Source of the DNA: Nemopilema nomurai
Lineage: Eukaryota > Cnidaria > Scyphozoa > Rhizostomeae > Rhizostomatidae
DNA: 64,000 nucleotides
Reading direction: 5' to 3'
NCBI GenBank assembly: GCA_003864495.1
Contig: ML133455.1
Coordinates: 496,001 to 560,000, forward strand
In this document: positions 25,601 to 36,600 of the stretch, piece after piece
How positions within the stretch are numbered: the first letter of the stretch is position 1
Layout of the letters: the number at the start of each line of letters is the position of its first letter
Program-made: the position numbers and the translations under genes
Notes under the pieces: generated by a model
What the model was told of the DNA's origin: nothing
What the model saw: only the letters and a program-made list of their open reading frames with translations
Database searches by the model: none

Positions 25601-28255
25601 GCCAGCGACTCTTCAAATTGGCCGAGTAATCTCGTTAAACCAATTCAAATTCTTTCAGTAGTAGATACAAATTATATTCTTGGCTTTTTCCACCGCACGC
25701 CCCCCGTCACCGATGAATAATTAACCAGGAGAGGGTCCAGCTGGTGACCGAATTGGTCGCCTCGTGCAGGTCTTTTTCTCAAGCATTCATCCCCATTGCG
25801 AATCATCAATCGTTGTCAATCGCATTGTCTGTCCAGTGCGAATTTGGCCATTAGCTCATAACCCACTTGGCTTTGACTTGCAGACCAAATATGACTTTCC
25901 TTGTTTTGTCATCATCATTGGTTCTATTTGTACCTGTTTTCATAGTAAGCACTGTCCAAAGCTGCGGTTCGTTGATATCAGCACAAAGCCCCTAAAATAT
26001 AGATTTTTTTAATAGTCAAACATTTTCTGCAAAGTCCGGATTATTTTCCGCCAGGACACTTTTGCTAAGCTTACGCAGTCGCCATTTAATTGGTAAAACA
26101 ATTTAAGGGCAAGTTTTGTTCAAATGATCTACTTTTATATTCGAAAGACTCCAAACAATGTCTGTTCATTGGGAAGCAGCTTGTGCGATTAATGAGAACC
26201 CTAATCTGATACCATATTGGAAAGCATTCTTTTCAGCTTTTTCATTAGCGTAGTAATTGTTTGCCTGCTTTTGTTTTCGGCAAGAATCCTGCATGAGGCA
26301 ATATGGTGATACGTCTTATCTACAAGAAATTGGCATATGTTTGACATCGGGTTCGCTCTGTGTAGTTGACGATTAATCGTGGCTACACTTTTTCGCATGC
26401 TTTCAAGCACGACCGTAGCCTAACTGGTCTGTGTTTCGTTTGGTGAAGTCATTCTTTTTTATGCATCTTTCTCATACATTCCTAGATGAGCATACGGCCC
26501 ACGGCCTTGGCTTTGGGTTTGAAAGCGAGGCAATGTCTCTCAATCATATTCGATTTCAGGCTTAACCCTGATTATAAATAAAGCGCTGCTACCTATTGGC
26601 TACTTAGTATTATCCAATACCCATTTTTCTTTGCGATATTTACACACAAATACTTGTGAGAAAAGATGAAATTTCTTCGTTGGTTTTTATCTATTTTTTC
26701 ATTTCATCAAACAATTCCCGCCCACGTGGACTTTTCTTGACCTGCACTTAGAACCCCGCTCTCCGATGTTCATCCGAAATGTAATATAAATATTTCAGTA
26801 GGCCCCGAGTGGCAGCCTTTTCAATGGTGGTTTGGTATTGCAAACATGTTTGAATTGTAGTAATGGCAATAAATAAGAGATGTGCGTCTGTGTAGACCGC
26901 AGGTTTCCAGGTTTGAATACGGTTGTAAACAAGTGCTATAATTTGGTCAGTAAATCATTCTCGTGATAATTTGTGCTGCTCATTAGAAAGCGCTGAGGTT
27001 GTTTTGCCTAACTTGTATTGTGATAAAACCTGCTAAAGACGCTCTTCTGTTTAATCGTGTACCAGGGCGTTTACATTACAGATTTGTTGCAACAGAATTT
27101 GTTCTCTCTGTAGTGCATAGAATTTTATCAATGATCCGATTAGAAGGAACACATTTAAAATGTCCTAGACCCTGTTTTATAACAGAAGTTGTTATAAACT
27201 GCAGAAATCTTCTATTTTTCTTAATTTATATTTATATTTTGTATAGTTTAACTTATATTAAACTAAATATTTTTAAAATATAAGATTTTTAACAATGATT
27301 TAATTCGAAATAATGTATTGATGATTGAGAAAATGGTGGCTGAGCAAAAGCTATAGATTGTTGATTTGCGTCTAGCTGTTTTGATTCATGTTCAGGGTCG
27401 ACGCGGATAAGCCCCCCCCCCTCGTTCTTGCTTTTTGTTCTCTCAATCTCAATGTTCCAATTTTTTTTTTGAAAAAGGACTTTAATTTACTGGTTTTGCC
27501 TAGCAATAGAATTTATCTGAAATTTTTTAGAAAATAATAATGTAAGAAAATAAAAATTCGAATCATATGTTTCGAATCTAGAATAAACCAAATGTAAAAG
27601 AAAATTTGAAAGCTATATGTATAAATATTTTAATAGATATATATCGAATATCAGTTTCCTATTGAATAAATGCTTTAGTTAATATGTTTATTTGATTGAA
27701 ATTACCAATCGCCTCGCTATGCCAGGAACTGAGAAATTCATTTGATTTGTAGGTGCTGGGACCACTTCCACCTGGTTCGTCTATTGACTTAGATCTCAGC
27801 ATTGTACCAACCCATACTGGTCTGCAGGTAAGATGACATACAGCACTAGGTTGCACGGCTTGTTTCTCTGCCATTTCCACCTATTCCTTTTTTTCTATGC
27901 CGACTATTGCAACAAAGAATGTCATCCACTTCGAGGAGCTTAAATGTCGCACGCTGTTCTTCTCCGGCTAATTCAATTGTGCTATCTGCATCTAGATATT
28001 CAACTTTCCAAGCCAGGCACAAGCACTTTAGTCCATTTTGTACAATTTTACGTGGGTAAATCTGTTCGAATGGCGTTAATTATTTTGACTTTTAGCTCTA
28101 CCTAATCTAGTTTTGAGATTAACCAGATTGTGTTTTTTGTTTTTCAGAACATTAGCGGAATACGAATTCTGGATATGAACAGTACTAAGGTCAACAAATT
28201 CGACGATATTGGACAAGTTGTAGTTTATGGAACAGATGAATCACCGTTTCGGTGA
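13612..28255 (+). CDS. TRAPPC13: Trafficking protein particle complex subunit 13
   Basis: This is a subunit of the TRAPP III tethering complex, which activates Rab1-type GTPases in ER-Golgi and autophagy trafficking. Thirteen exons were read: 13612-13684, 14474-14542, 16495-16594, 17909-17993, 19647-19771, 20183-20255, 20552-20596, 21300-21560, 22322-22411, 23728-23828, 25187-25265, 27753-27827 and 28148-28255. All phases join and give 427 residues; the human protein is about 417. Near-identical blocks to the animal family include the N-terminal [64 protein letters not shown] and GRLQTSQLQ. The start was chosen at the ATG in CAAGATGGCG because it leads directly into the conserved N-terminus. 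Introns hold a TA-flanked element (intron 3), a 74-bp array (intron 4) and a 20-bp array (intron 7). I saw no clear AATAAA soon after the stop. Confidence 0.96.
17443..17822. mobile_element. TA-flanked inverted-repeat element (Tc1/mariner-type MITE)
   Basis: This 380-bp element has termini CCGTAAATCCTCGAATTAGC and, on the other strand, CTGTAAATCCTCGAATTGGC, so the inverted repeats match except for two bases. A TA dinucleotide lies on each side (17441-17442 and 17823-17824), the target duplication of Tc1/mariner transposases. The inner part repeats GGGGGCTTATTCGAG-like blocks around an AT-rich core and has no coding capacity. It sits in TRAPPC13 intron 3, only 86 bp before exon 4, leaving little original sequence for the acceptor region. 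Confidence 0.85.
18759..19646. repeat. 74-bp tandem repeat, 12 copies, ending at an exon border
   Basis: Unit starts recur at 18833, 18907, 18981, 19055, 19129, 19203, 19277, 19351, 19425, 19499 and 19573, exactly 74 bases apart, preceded by one less perfect copy. Position 19647, the next unit start, is the first base of TRAPPC13 exon 5. Each unit holds a long pyrimidine tract ending CCTTTCAG, then GTGAGT or GTAAGT overlapping that AG in most copies, and finally a second acceptor-like TGTCTTTAG. The copies differ by a few substitutions, so the expansion looks fairly recent. Confidence 0.95.
20724..20808. repeat. 20-bp tandem repeat, about 4 copies
   Basis: AACTGCTTTCCTGTCTTTGC is repeated without change about four times in TRAPPC13 intron 7, about 130 bases after the exon 7 donor. 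It is likely slippage-derived and not coding. Confidence 0.9.
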
Positions 28256-30450
28256 CAAAGATATTGTTCCAATTTAGCGACGGTATAATTATTTGCTCGA
28301 TCCTGAATACTGAAAAGATAATTAAAAGAGTTAATTTGAGTCGAACAAATTCCAATATGGCGAGTCAAATCCATAAAGCATTTAAAATGGTAGGTATGTA
28401 TTGGGGCTTGCTACACAAGGCGATCTCTTGTGCGCAGGAAAAGCTTCCCTGAACAGGAGTGGCAAAGTGGGTTTGTTGGCCTTGGTCAACCGTTGAGTGA
28501 TTTGCAAGGCTCCTGGCATGTCCTTGTATTGATTTGCCACAATGTCGCAGATTCAAGTCTGAATAAGATGGTATTCAGAGACGTTCTATAGGTTTTCTAT
28601 GCTATCTCGTTATTTTTAAACTGATGTTTGGTCGTGTTTCCCATTTATGTTACTGGTGCTGTATACATAATTGATTTGGAAGCATCAATTCGTAAAAGCC
28701 CATTCATCAAGCCATTCTTGTATTGTGCATGGGCCAAAGTTTTATCGCAGTTCGAAACGATTTGGCCATATGCTCTTATTATTGACCAGTTAATTTATAC
28801 ATATCCTAACTACACAACGTTTGAGAGCATCAGTTGCTGACTGTTCTTCTTGTACTTGGAAAACGTGTTTTTCCATTTCGCAGAATGTTTTTTGCTCCGC
28901 GCCCTTCTCTTAGCACAGTTTTTGCTGTGAACAATTTTCCCTGAAGTTCAACAAAATTCAAGATCAAATATCGTCCGCTTGAATGATTATCAGTTTTTAG
29001 TTGCCCGAGATCAAATTAAGATTATATTTACGTGTTGCAATTTCAGCCCCTATCAACAATTTTCCGTGTCAAGTGTCAATCTCTAGAATATATCATTTTT
29101 GCGGATTTACTTAAAAAACGTTAGATTGATGATATTCTCGTCCGACTTTAAGCTACAACATTTAAATGATCTGTATTTATTTGGGTTTCCGTTGATGTTT
29201 TTTAAGACTTTATACAAACACATATGTCATTCAAACATTTTCATTTTTTGGAATCTTAGGAACCGTCGTATATTTGTTTTAAAGTCAAATATTATTACAC
29301 TCAACATCCTGTATTAGAACCCATAGTATTGAATCAGTTTTTTGTGCCTTTTCGCCTAATTTTGAAGTGGACCTAAGATTGTTTTGAAATAATATTTGAT
29401 TTAAGTATGTGCAAGTTTGTTCTTTAGGTCAAACCACTTGACTATAGATTATCTATGAATTTTAGACTGCAAACGGAATCACTTTAACTGTGACATATTG
29501 TAAGAAGCATTTGCCTCTGAACTTGACTGAATTGGTTTTAAATCTTTGCATTGGTGACAATTACTTTTTGCTGATCCATTACGTTTTGCGTAGGATGTCA
29601 TACGCCTCGCGTAAATGAGAGCGACCGTTGTCTGCCAGCATGCTGTTCCAAGAGAATATGCATTATTCAACTCTTCTGTGCCATCCATCTTGAGCATGTG
29701 GCTCATGCACCTGTCTTCAAGACACTGGCGTGCGCCATTGCATTCTTACTGCTAACAATGAAAACAGAGCAAGGGCCCTGAATGTTTAAACAAAGAAGCT
29801 TTCAGTGAATCACCCTTGCCACCCCTGGAACCGTACTGGAGAAGGGTACGTTGAGTGCCCTGTTGATTGACAGCTAGGGACGCGACCGTTTTTAAATAAC
29901 ATATTAATTTCCCATTCTCTATTTAGACCAGTGGAGACAGGGAAGAGTACCTTTCCACCCTTTTGTGTTGTCTTAGCAGTGTTTCAAATTTATAAGGCTT
30001 ATTGCAAGCATCAGAATAAGCTGGCAATTTGGAACTGTACAGAATAACAGTAAATGGTATTCACATCTGCAACGTATTTGCAAATTTCGTGCTATTAAAG
30101 TTGTTTACAGTTTTATCAATATCCTTAGATTTGGTAACGAGTTCGTAGAATGATATTACATGATCTCATATATACTCTTGAATTCACGGATTGTACACAA
30201 AAGAATGAACTATTTGTCGTTAACCGGGTTATCTTTATGTTGATAATCTTTTAGGCTTGTTTTAATCCGATGAAGATCCTTTGTCAAGTCATAACTACAA
30301 TTTCAGGCTAGAGACTTCTGCACAAGGAAGGCTACTACAAAAAACAACCAGTTGACGAACGATCCTTTCACCATTATTTAAATTATCAATTTACATCCAG
30401 GAGTTTATAGCTCAACATTTATGTTGACATGTATAATTCTACACTTCTTT
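28256..30450. other. Intergenic, no gene seen
   Basis: This AT-rich spacer follows TRAPPC13 and should include its 3' UTR. No exon, RNA gene or clear repeat was identified. The short open frames (for example - 28365-28556 and + 28628-28840) have no recognisable content. Confidence 0.4.
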
Positions 30451-30608
30451 ATCAGTTTGTGGAAATGTCTCTAAGTTAAAAAGATCACCGTGAATATGTA
30501 GCAGGTGTTGGCACTGCAGCATAGAGTTCTGTCCAGAATCTGGCTCCTTAGTAGCACTGTGTAATAATTAACAAGTTTGAATAAGTCTTTCGAGTCGCAA
30601 TACTGTCT

Positions 30609-30866
30609 TTACTGTGTCACCAAAGCAAAGATTGTGACAACGGCAAAGAGGCCAGTGACTGTTGTCATCCTGCAGTGGATTGCCTCAGCCGAGCTGCTCG
30701 GGTTGCCATTACTGGTGCCATTACTCGTATTGTTGTTACCAGATGGGCTCACCGTACCGTTTGTCCCGTTCACGCAAATAGCCGTCTGCAGCATCGCCAA
30801 CAAGAGCACAAGTGCTAGCAAAACACAAGCTGTAATCCTGGCCATGTTCAATTTGTTCAACCTCAC
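30609..30866 (-). CDS. Small secreted, Asn/Ser/Thr-rich, probably GPI-anchored protein
   Basis: This is an intronless 85-codon frame, or 78 codons from the second ATG at 30845. The N-terminus is a textbook signal peptide: short basic start, a Leu/Ala-rich core (ACVLLALVLLLAML), then a small-residue cleavage region near AIC. The mature middle, about 35 residues, is almost entirely Asn, Gly, Ser, Thr and Pro, with about five N-glycosylation sequons. The C-terminus is hydrophobic and ends without a basic tail, after Ser-Ser-Ala, as in a GPI attachment signal. The layout recalls vertebrate CD52/CD24 and other tiny surface glycopeptides, but such similarity is compositional and not evidence of descent. 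Its base composition is richer in G+C than the flanks. CCAAT boxes lie upstream. Function unknown; a stand-alone gene is likely but unproven. Confidence 0.6.
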   Translation of the reverse strand: MRLNKLNMARITACVLLALVLLLAMLQTAICVNGTNGTVSPSGNNNTSNGTSNGNPSSSAEAIHCRMTTVTGLFAVVTIFALVTQ

Positions 30867-30986
30867 CTAATGTATGGTGGTGCTTCCTGTAGCTAATTCG
30901 TTCTCGAACCTCTACCTGCTGATGTAAAGTGTAGCTTCAAGTCATTTGTCATTAATGTTTAAAACCAGCATCGATAGCTAGCAGCA

Positions 30987-31338
30987 GCCAATCGCAGACA
31001 GATGCGCCTAATAGCAGCCAATCAAGCAGCTTCATTCAAGCAGCTTCAAACCGTTCCGAGCTTTGACGTTTCACCGGGGGTATGAGTAATGTCTGGAGGT
31101 CTTGTTATAAACTTTAAAGTTCCTCATATCGAAAGATTGATACTTGCTGATAACCCTTCATTTCTTCAGTCAATACTGAAAAAGGTCTTTTCTTCGAGCA
31201 AAAACACATACATTGTAGTGAAATCGCTGGTTAGTTTTTTTGGTTTGCAGGTTTTTCAAGGTTTCCTTTAGGAAGCCCAGAGCCGACGCCCATCTTTTAT
31301 TGGCTCCTGTCGAGGGTCAAACCCCCTGCACAGCCAAT
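30987..31338 (-). promoter_or_regulatory. CCAAT-box cluster upstream of the small surface-protein gene
   Basis: CCAAT occurs at 30987-30991, 31017-31021 and 31334-31338, the first two within near-identical GCAGCCAATC contexts 30 bp apart. An opposite ATTGGCT at 31299 forms an inverted pair with AGCCAAT at 31332. CCAAT is the NF-Y site and works in both orientations. Placed 120-470 bases before the - strand start codon, the cluster is a reasonable promoter. A TTTAAA near 30958 could act as a weak TATA element. Confidence 0.35.
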
Positions 31339-31344
31339 AGAGTC

Positions 31345-32480
31345 AACTGGTGGGCGTACGCAGCTACAAAGTAGCACACGCTAAATCAAGCAAGAATGTG
31401 TTTGGTTATTCTGTGAACAACATTAGAATTAAATCGAATGACCAAATGTGGATTCCTAATATGGCTTTAAAAAGCTACCGAAAGTCATTGCATTGAACTC
31501 ACGATTTAATCCTAATGGACCTGTGAAACATTGACCAACATTATATCTAGAGTTGCTTCTCCATCGTATAATTAACAATTAGGCTGTATTGGTCACACAC
31601 CGGTACAAGTTAGACGTTCTGAAAGGTTTTTGTGAATACTTCTGTTTTTTGGCTAATAACACAAGAGTTATTCTTCGTAAGAGTGAATGCCTAGGGCTTA
31701 TAAATTGCTTCGGAATGCTTCAATGCTGCCAGGGGGCGATGTTTGGCGAAAAAAACACAGATAGGCGGTCGCCCTCCGACCTGCAAAGTCCAAAGTACAC
31801 CGACAGTTCTCGACAGAGTCGCTTTGTAAGACAGGTGTGTTTTGGGTGGATCCACAAAAAGCTTATTATCTTCAAGAACGTCGTATTCTAAGCAAGAATA
31901 AGACAATAACGAAACGTTTTTGTGCTCGTAGAGTCTGCATGCATTGCAATGTCGTATCTGATTGTGTGCTTTTATCTTACAGTAAAAAGCGAAGCCCTTC
32001 AATTGCATAGAAGAAATAGATAGATGAAGTTGAAATAAAGTTTATAAGAAGAAATTAGGCAATTCGTAAACAAATTTATTTATCAAGGTTTTAGCTGTGT
32101 TATTCTATGGGTGATTAAAGCGCTAAGAGATTCAATTAAGTATTGTCGTTTACCAAATTATATTGATTCTAAAATGACACTTTCTTTAAAGCTTTGTGTA
32201 TGCTACAATTGTAGTGATTTTTTAGTCAACAAATCAGCCCAATTTGAGGCTTGTCACCTCAAAGCTCTTTAATCTATTATTTAAATTCAATTTCAATTAG
32301 TTCTAATCAGTTAAATAGCTTTAATTTATTTTTCTCACTAAATTTTGTTTATCATTAAAATTCAGATAAAGTTAACATTCGGCACAGTTCATTTCTTGCT
32401 GCCCAAAAAACTCGTTCATTCAGTTGCAATCTGTACAACCTGCTCTTGATGCAATCTTTCATCAATGTTCAGCCACATAG
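31345..32480. other. Intergenic, no gene seen
   Basis: No exon or RNA gene is recognised. Overlapping open frames of about 100 codons on both strands at 31589-32008 share no familiar motif and lack supporting borders. Confidence 0.4.
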
Positions 32481-32481
32481 C

Positions 32482-32632
32482 ATGGGCTCCGACGCAGATT
32501 GGAAAGTGAAGGGGCCAAGGAATATTCTAAAAATCATAACAAAATATATTTAGAAAAGCTCTATTGTTTTACAAAAAAGTGCGGGGGCCATGGCCCCCCC
32601 CCCCGGCCCTCCCTTCGTCGGAGGCCCTGCAT
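32482..32632. mobile_element. Short inverted-repeat element with a C-run
   Basis: The left end reads ATGGGCTCCGACG and the right end, on the other strand, ATGCAGGGCCTCCGACG. The ends are therefore imperfect inverted repeats around about 150 bp containing a run of 11 C (about 32594-32604). It looks like a tiny non-autonomous transposon. No target duplication could be fixed with confidence. Confidence 0.45.
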
Positions 32633-33149
32633 AGGCCATCACTAGTTTCAGGTAATATTATTTAGCAAGAGCTCAGACTATTGTTATTGAACGAGAGCTA
32701 CGAAAACATTCAATAAAGCAGGTCCTTTTAGCTTGTATTCTATTATAACACGTCCTGGAATCAAGGACAACCGCTGTATGAATAATGCTCTATTGAAGTT
32801 TCAAATTAAACATGGCGATGCAAATAGAGGCTGGATAAGAAATCAAAGACTTGTGATTAACAAGAAATAAGGTTGCCTTCTGAGAGGTGTTAACCAATGG
32901 TTGGGAGGGTGGTTATACTGTAATTTGGAATGGTTAAAGCATTTTATGATCCTGCAAAGGCATTTTTATACTCTCATTCGAAAGACGAAAAGTCAACTAA
33001 AACAAAGAGTGTAGAATTGGAGTTAACGGTTGTTAAAATCTGAGTAGAATCATGATCACATTGCAAAACGATACTACCCACCTTAAAATGTATCGTGTAG
33101 CAAAAACAAATTTTTTTGAGAAGGGAAATTGAAAGAATTAACCAAACAC

Positions 33150-33320
33150 GCACAGTGGATCAGGGGAGGGGCTGAGAGGGCTTTAGCCCCTAATTTTTGC
33201 AAAAAATGCCAACTATTAAGTGATAAACTACCAATAAATATTTGTTAATGGTTTTAGCCACCCCCCCCCCCCCACTTTTTTAGGCCTCCCCCCACTTTTC
33301 TCAGCGCTCCGCGGTGCCTG
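33150..33320. repeat. C-run repeat before RAD23
   Basis: This contains a run of 13 C (33261-33273), a second C-rich stretch, and a G-rich left part beginning near CAGTGGATCAGGGGAGGGG. Its composition matches the nearby element at 32482, but no clean inverted ends were found. Confidence 0.35.
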
Positions 33321-33494
33321 GTACAGTATGCTAACTTTTTATGGAACCAAAATAGTTTAGTGTTCTCGGTCTGGTAATGTGTTTGGAACTTAAAAACTCT
33401 GAGTCCAACATAGGTTAGCATTTCTCCAAAACAAAACTTTCTATCAAAAATATTTCGAGGTTTTCGAAGAATTTCGAGATGATTCGACATATGG

Positions 33495-33502
33495 TGACGT
33501 AA
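33495..33502 (+). promoter_or_regulatory. CRE-like site upstream of RAD23
   Basis: TGACGTAA lies 136 bases before the RAD23 start codon and matches the CREB/ATF half-palindrome consensus. A good acceptor (TTGTTTTTACAG, ending 33626) lies just before the ATG, so the true transcription start may be further upstream, beyond a 5' UTR intron. Confidence 0.3.
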
Positions 33503-33637
33503 GCACGAGTGTGCAAGACAACAGCCTCGTAATCGAGAGATAATGACGAAGATGTTCTATTAAACGGCCTAGTCAACTGTTGAATCTGCAGGAAATTCGT
33601 CTGAAGATAATTATTTGTTTTTACAGCGGTGTCAAAG

Positions 33638-36600
33638 ATGCTAATAACATTCAAAACTCTTCAGCAGAAAACATTCAAGATTGAGGTTGCAGAAGATGAA
33701 CTGGTAATTTTCAAGAAATTAATTTTTTTAGAGTTATTTCCAATATTCTGAGTTGTTCTCCACGTGAATCATTCACGGTCAATGTCTGATCACATTGTCC
33801 AATTTTGAATCAAACGGAATTTGTGACTCTTTTTGCGTGAAAATGTAGAAAGAATGTGCGAAAACAGCAAGGTTTGTGTGCTTTTGACACTTTTTTAAAG
33901 ATATGTTAAGAATTCGTAGAGGTCACGAGGAAGTTGGCACCCTTTATTCACAAAGACAATGGCGAACGAGAGAAACATTGTTAAATAAGGAACGAAATTC
34001 TGTTTCTTTAAAATATCAATCATCAAATCTAAGCATTATTTTAACTGAAGTACGCATGAAAAGTGGGTATACTGCAATCTATTTACTGTTATAAAGCATT
34101 CTGTAGAAACCAGTCAAAATTATTTTTTGTGAAAATGCTTTTTGGCAAATCGTTGTAAGATTTTCCATCTGAAATTCTGTGTTTTATCATCTGCATTGGC
34201 TTTAAAAATTAATCTGTAAAGTTCAATATCATTTACAAAGTACTTAGTGTTTTGATTGATGTAAAAAGAATTGTGTGTATGTGTCATTTCTTTAAATGGA
34301 AAAAGGGACATCATATATTTAGTGATCCATTTTGAATTAGATCACTCTCTTTATTCAGGGCACCCGATGAGGCAAGAGTCAGGTGTTAATTGACCATCAC
34401 CTTGACCTCTAAGGCTGACTAAAACAACTTCACAAATGTTTTTCAGAATTCTCAATTTGTCTAAATCTATTTGAACATTTTCTGATATTTATTAAATATA
34501 TTTTCCATTCTAAACTCTTTTGTCAAATTTATTTTCCATTTATTTTTTATTCAAACTGCCCCTTTGTTATGTATATGTATATTATCCTTACATTTTTTAC
34601 ATGGGTATTCACATGATGACAAAGTTCCTTAAGTGATTGTAGTAGAAAGCCTACAGATTGTTTATCCCTGTATTATCAACTTTCCAAGATGTATAGTTAA
34701 AATAATCCTTTATACACATGTGACAAATTGAATCTAATTCAGTATTTATCATTTTATATATACCAAAATTTACACTATGTATGTAGAAATTGTGGCTCAT
34801 CATTTGTGTTGTTAGTTTCTTCTTTTGCAAATGTATGTATGCCAAGATTACTATGGCATCTTATTGTAATCTGATAAATCTTAGGTTAAAGATGTGAAAG
34901 GAAAAATTGAAAAAGAAAAAGGAGCAGATTATCCTGTGGATGGACAAAAACTTATATATGCAGGTAGGCTAATCAGGGCCTGTGGTGAAATTTACTTTAA
35001 GGTTACGGTAAACGTTTTCTGGACAAAAACATCCATTTTTTGATTACTTGGCATTCTGATAGCCGAATTAATAAGGTACATAATGATACCAGAAGAAGTT
35101 TTGAAAATGGAGAAAATTCTGTATAAATGAAGGTTTCCACAATTTCCTCATCAAAGTTTCTAGCAGCGGTTTTCAAATCCCTCGACCTGTTAAGCCAATT
35201 ATCCTTGTTCTGCTTCCTGTGGTTTGTGTGAGAGTATGGCACATCCAATGGTTGTTGTGCTTATTTTAAGACGCTAATTGATCTTAAAGCCTAAATTACT
35301 TGACCTGGGTTACATGGCAACATGATCCCAATCTGTATCTTGCAAGTATGATCAGTAAAATCCCGTTTTCTCTGGACTCAAAATCCCTTTACATACCGGT
35401 ACAAAAAAGCTATTTTGTACCCAAGGAACCAATCAAATGGCTCGAAAATTTGCACACGGCCAGGGCAGATGTTGGGCGAACAAAGAGTGTCTCAAAATTT
35501 TTTTATTTGCTCTGGTCCGTCTTTTATACCCAAATACAGCTGCGGGAGGGTGGAAAAATTGTTTGCCAATATTTGACATGGTATAGTTTCAAGGAGAGGA
35601 GGAATTTAAAAAATCTGAGACACACTTTGGTAGCTTAGGATCTGCATTTCCTGCTGGTATAAGTCAGATTTTGTTACCTCAAAGGCAAGGATACAAAATA
35701 GCTTTTGAAGGTGGTACACGTTTTGAGCAATAACATTATTTGCGAATAATTTTGATATGGCTAGATACGCCATAATCTTGTGCATCAAATGATAAATAGT
35801 TTACCCAGATTCCTTGGCCTTTTTGAACAGTTTGGCCTTTAGGAAGGAAAAACCAATTTTCGTGACGAAAACGTTTACCATAACCTTAAGATGGAAAATT
35901 TATAAATATTAGAAGTCACCTTGGTGGTATCGTGAATGCCATGGTGGTATAATACCTTGGTTGTATTACAATACTACAGAGAAAGGCCAACATGAAGGCG
36001 TTGTCAGAAAGACTTTGTTACATGTCACACCTAATGACCAGCATTCAAAATTTGACCTTAGACAGATCTCAATCAGTATGAGATTCTGAAAATTTAATGA
36101 GTCTTAAGATAGTCAATATCAATTCTTTTGGTATTGTTCTTCACAATTGCATTACTTATAATTTAGTATTGTTCTTTTGGTATTGTTCTTCACAATACAG
36201 CACTCTTATAATTTCAGGTGCTTTTAATGTGGCGCTATTTGGGGGCAGTGCTTTTCAAAACCCTGTCATTTTTGATAAAACAAATAAGTTCCAAACAATC
36301 TTTTAATAGTTAGAATTTGAAAATATCCTTAAAGGTTCATAAAATGTCAGTGTCACTGATTCTCAAGAAAGGGTAAATAAAAGACTTTTCCAATATTCTG
36401 ACTTTGAACTTATGTGTGTTTTGATACACGATAAATAAATTCCTGAGGATGATTTGAAATTGTTTCATCAATCCATGACATCATTAAGTGCAGGCAACAC
36501 CACCCACTGGAGTAAATGTGGCAATGTTTGGTAGTTTGTTGTCAAGTCCCCTCAGAATTTTTGCTTTGTAAGAATTTGTTTTTGCTGTTAGACTTTTATT

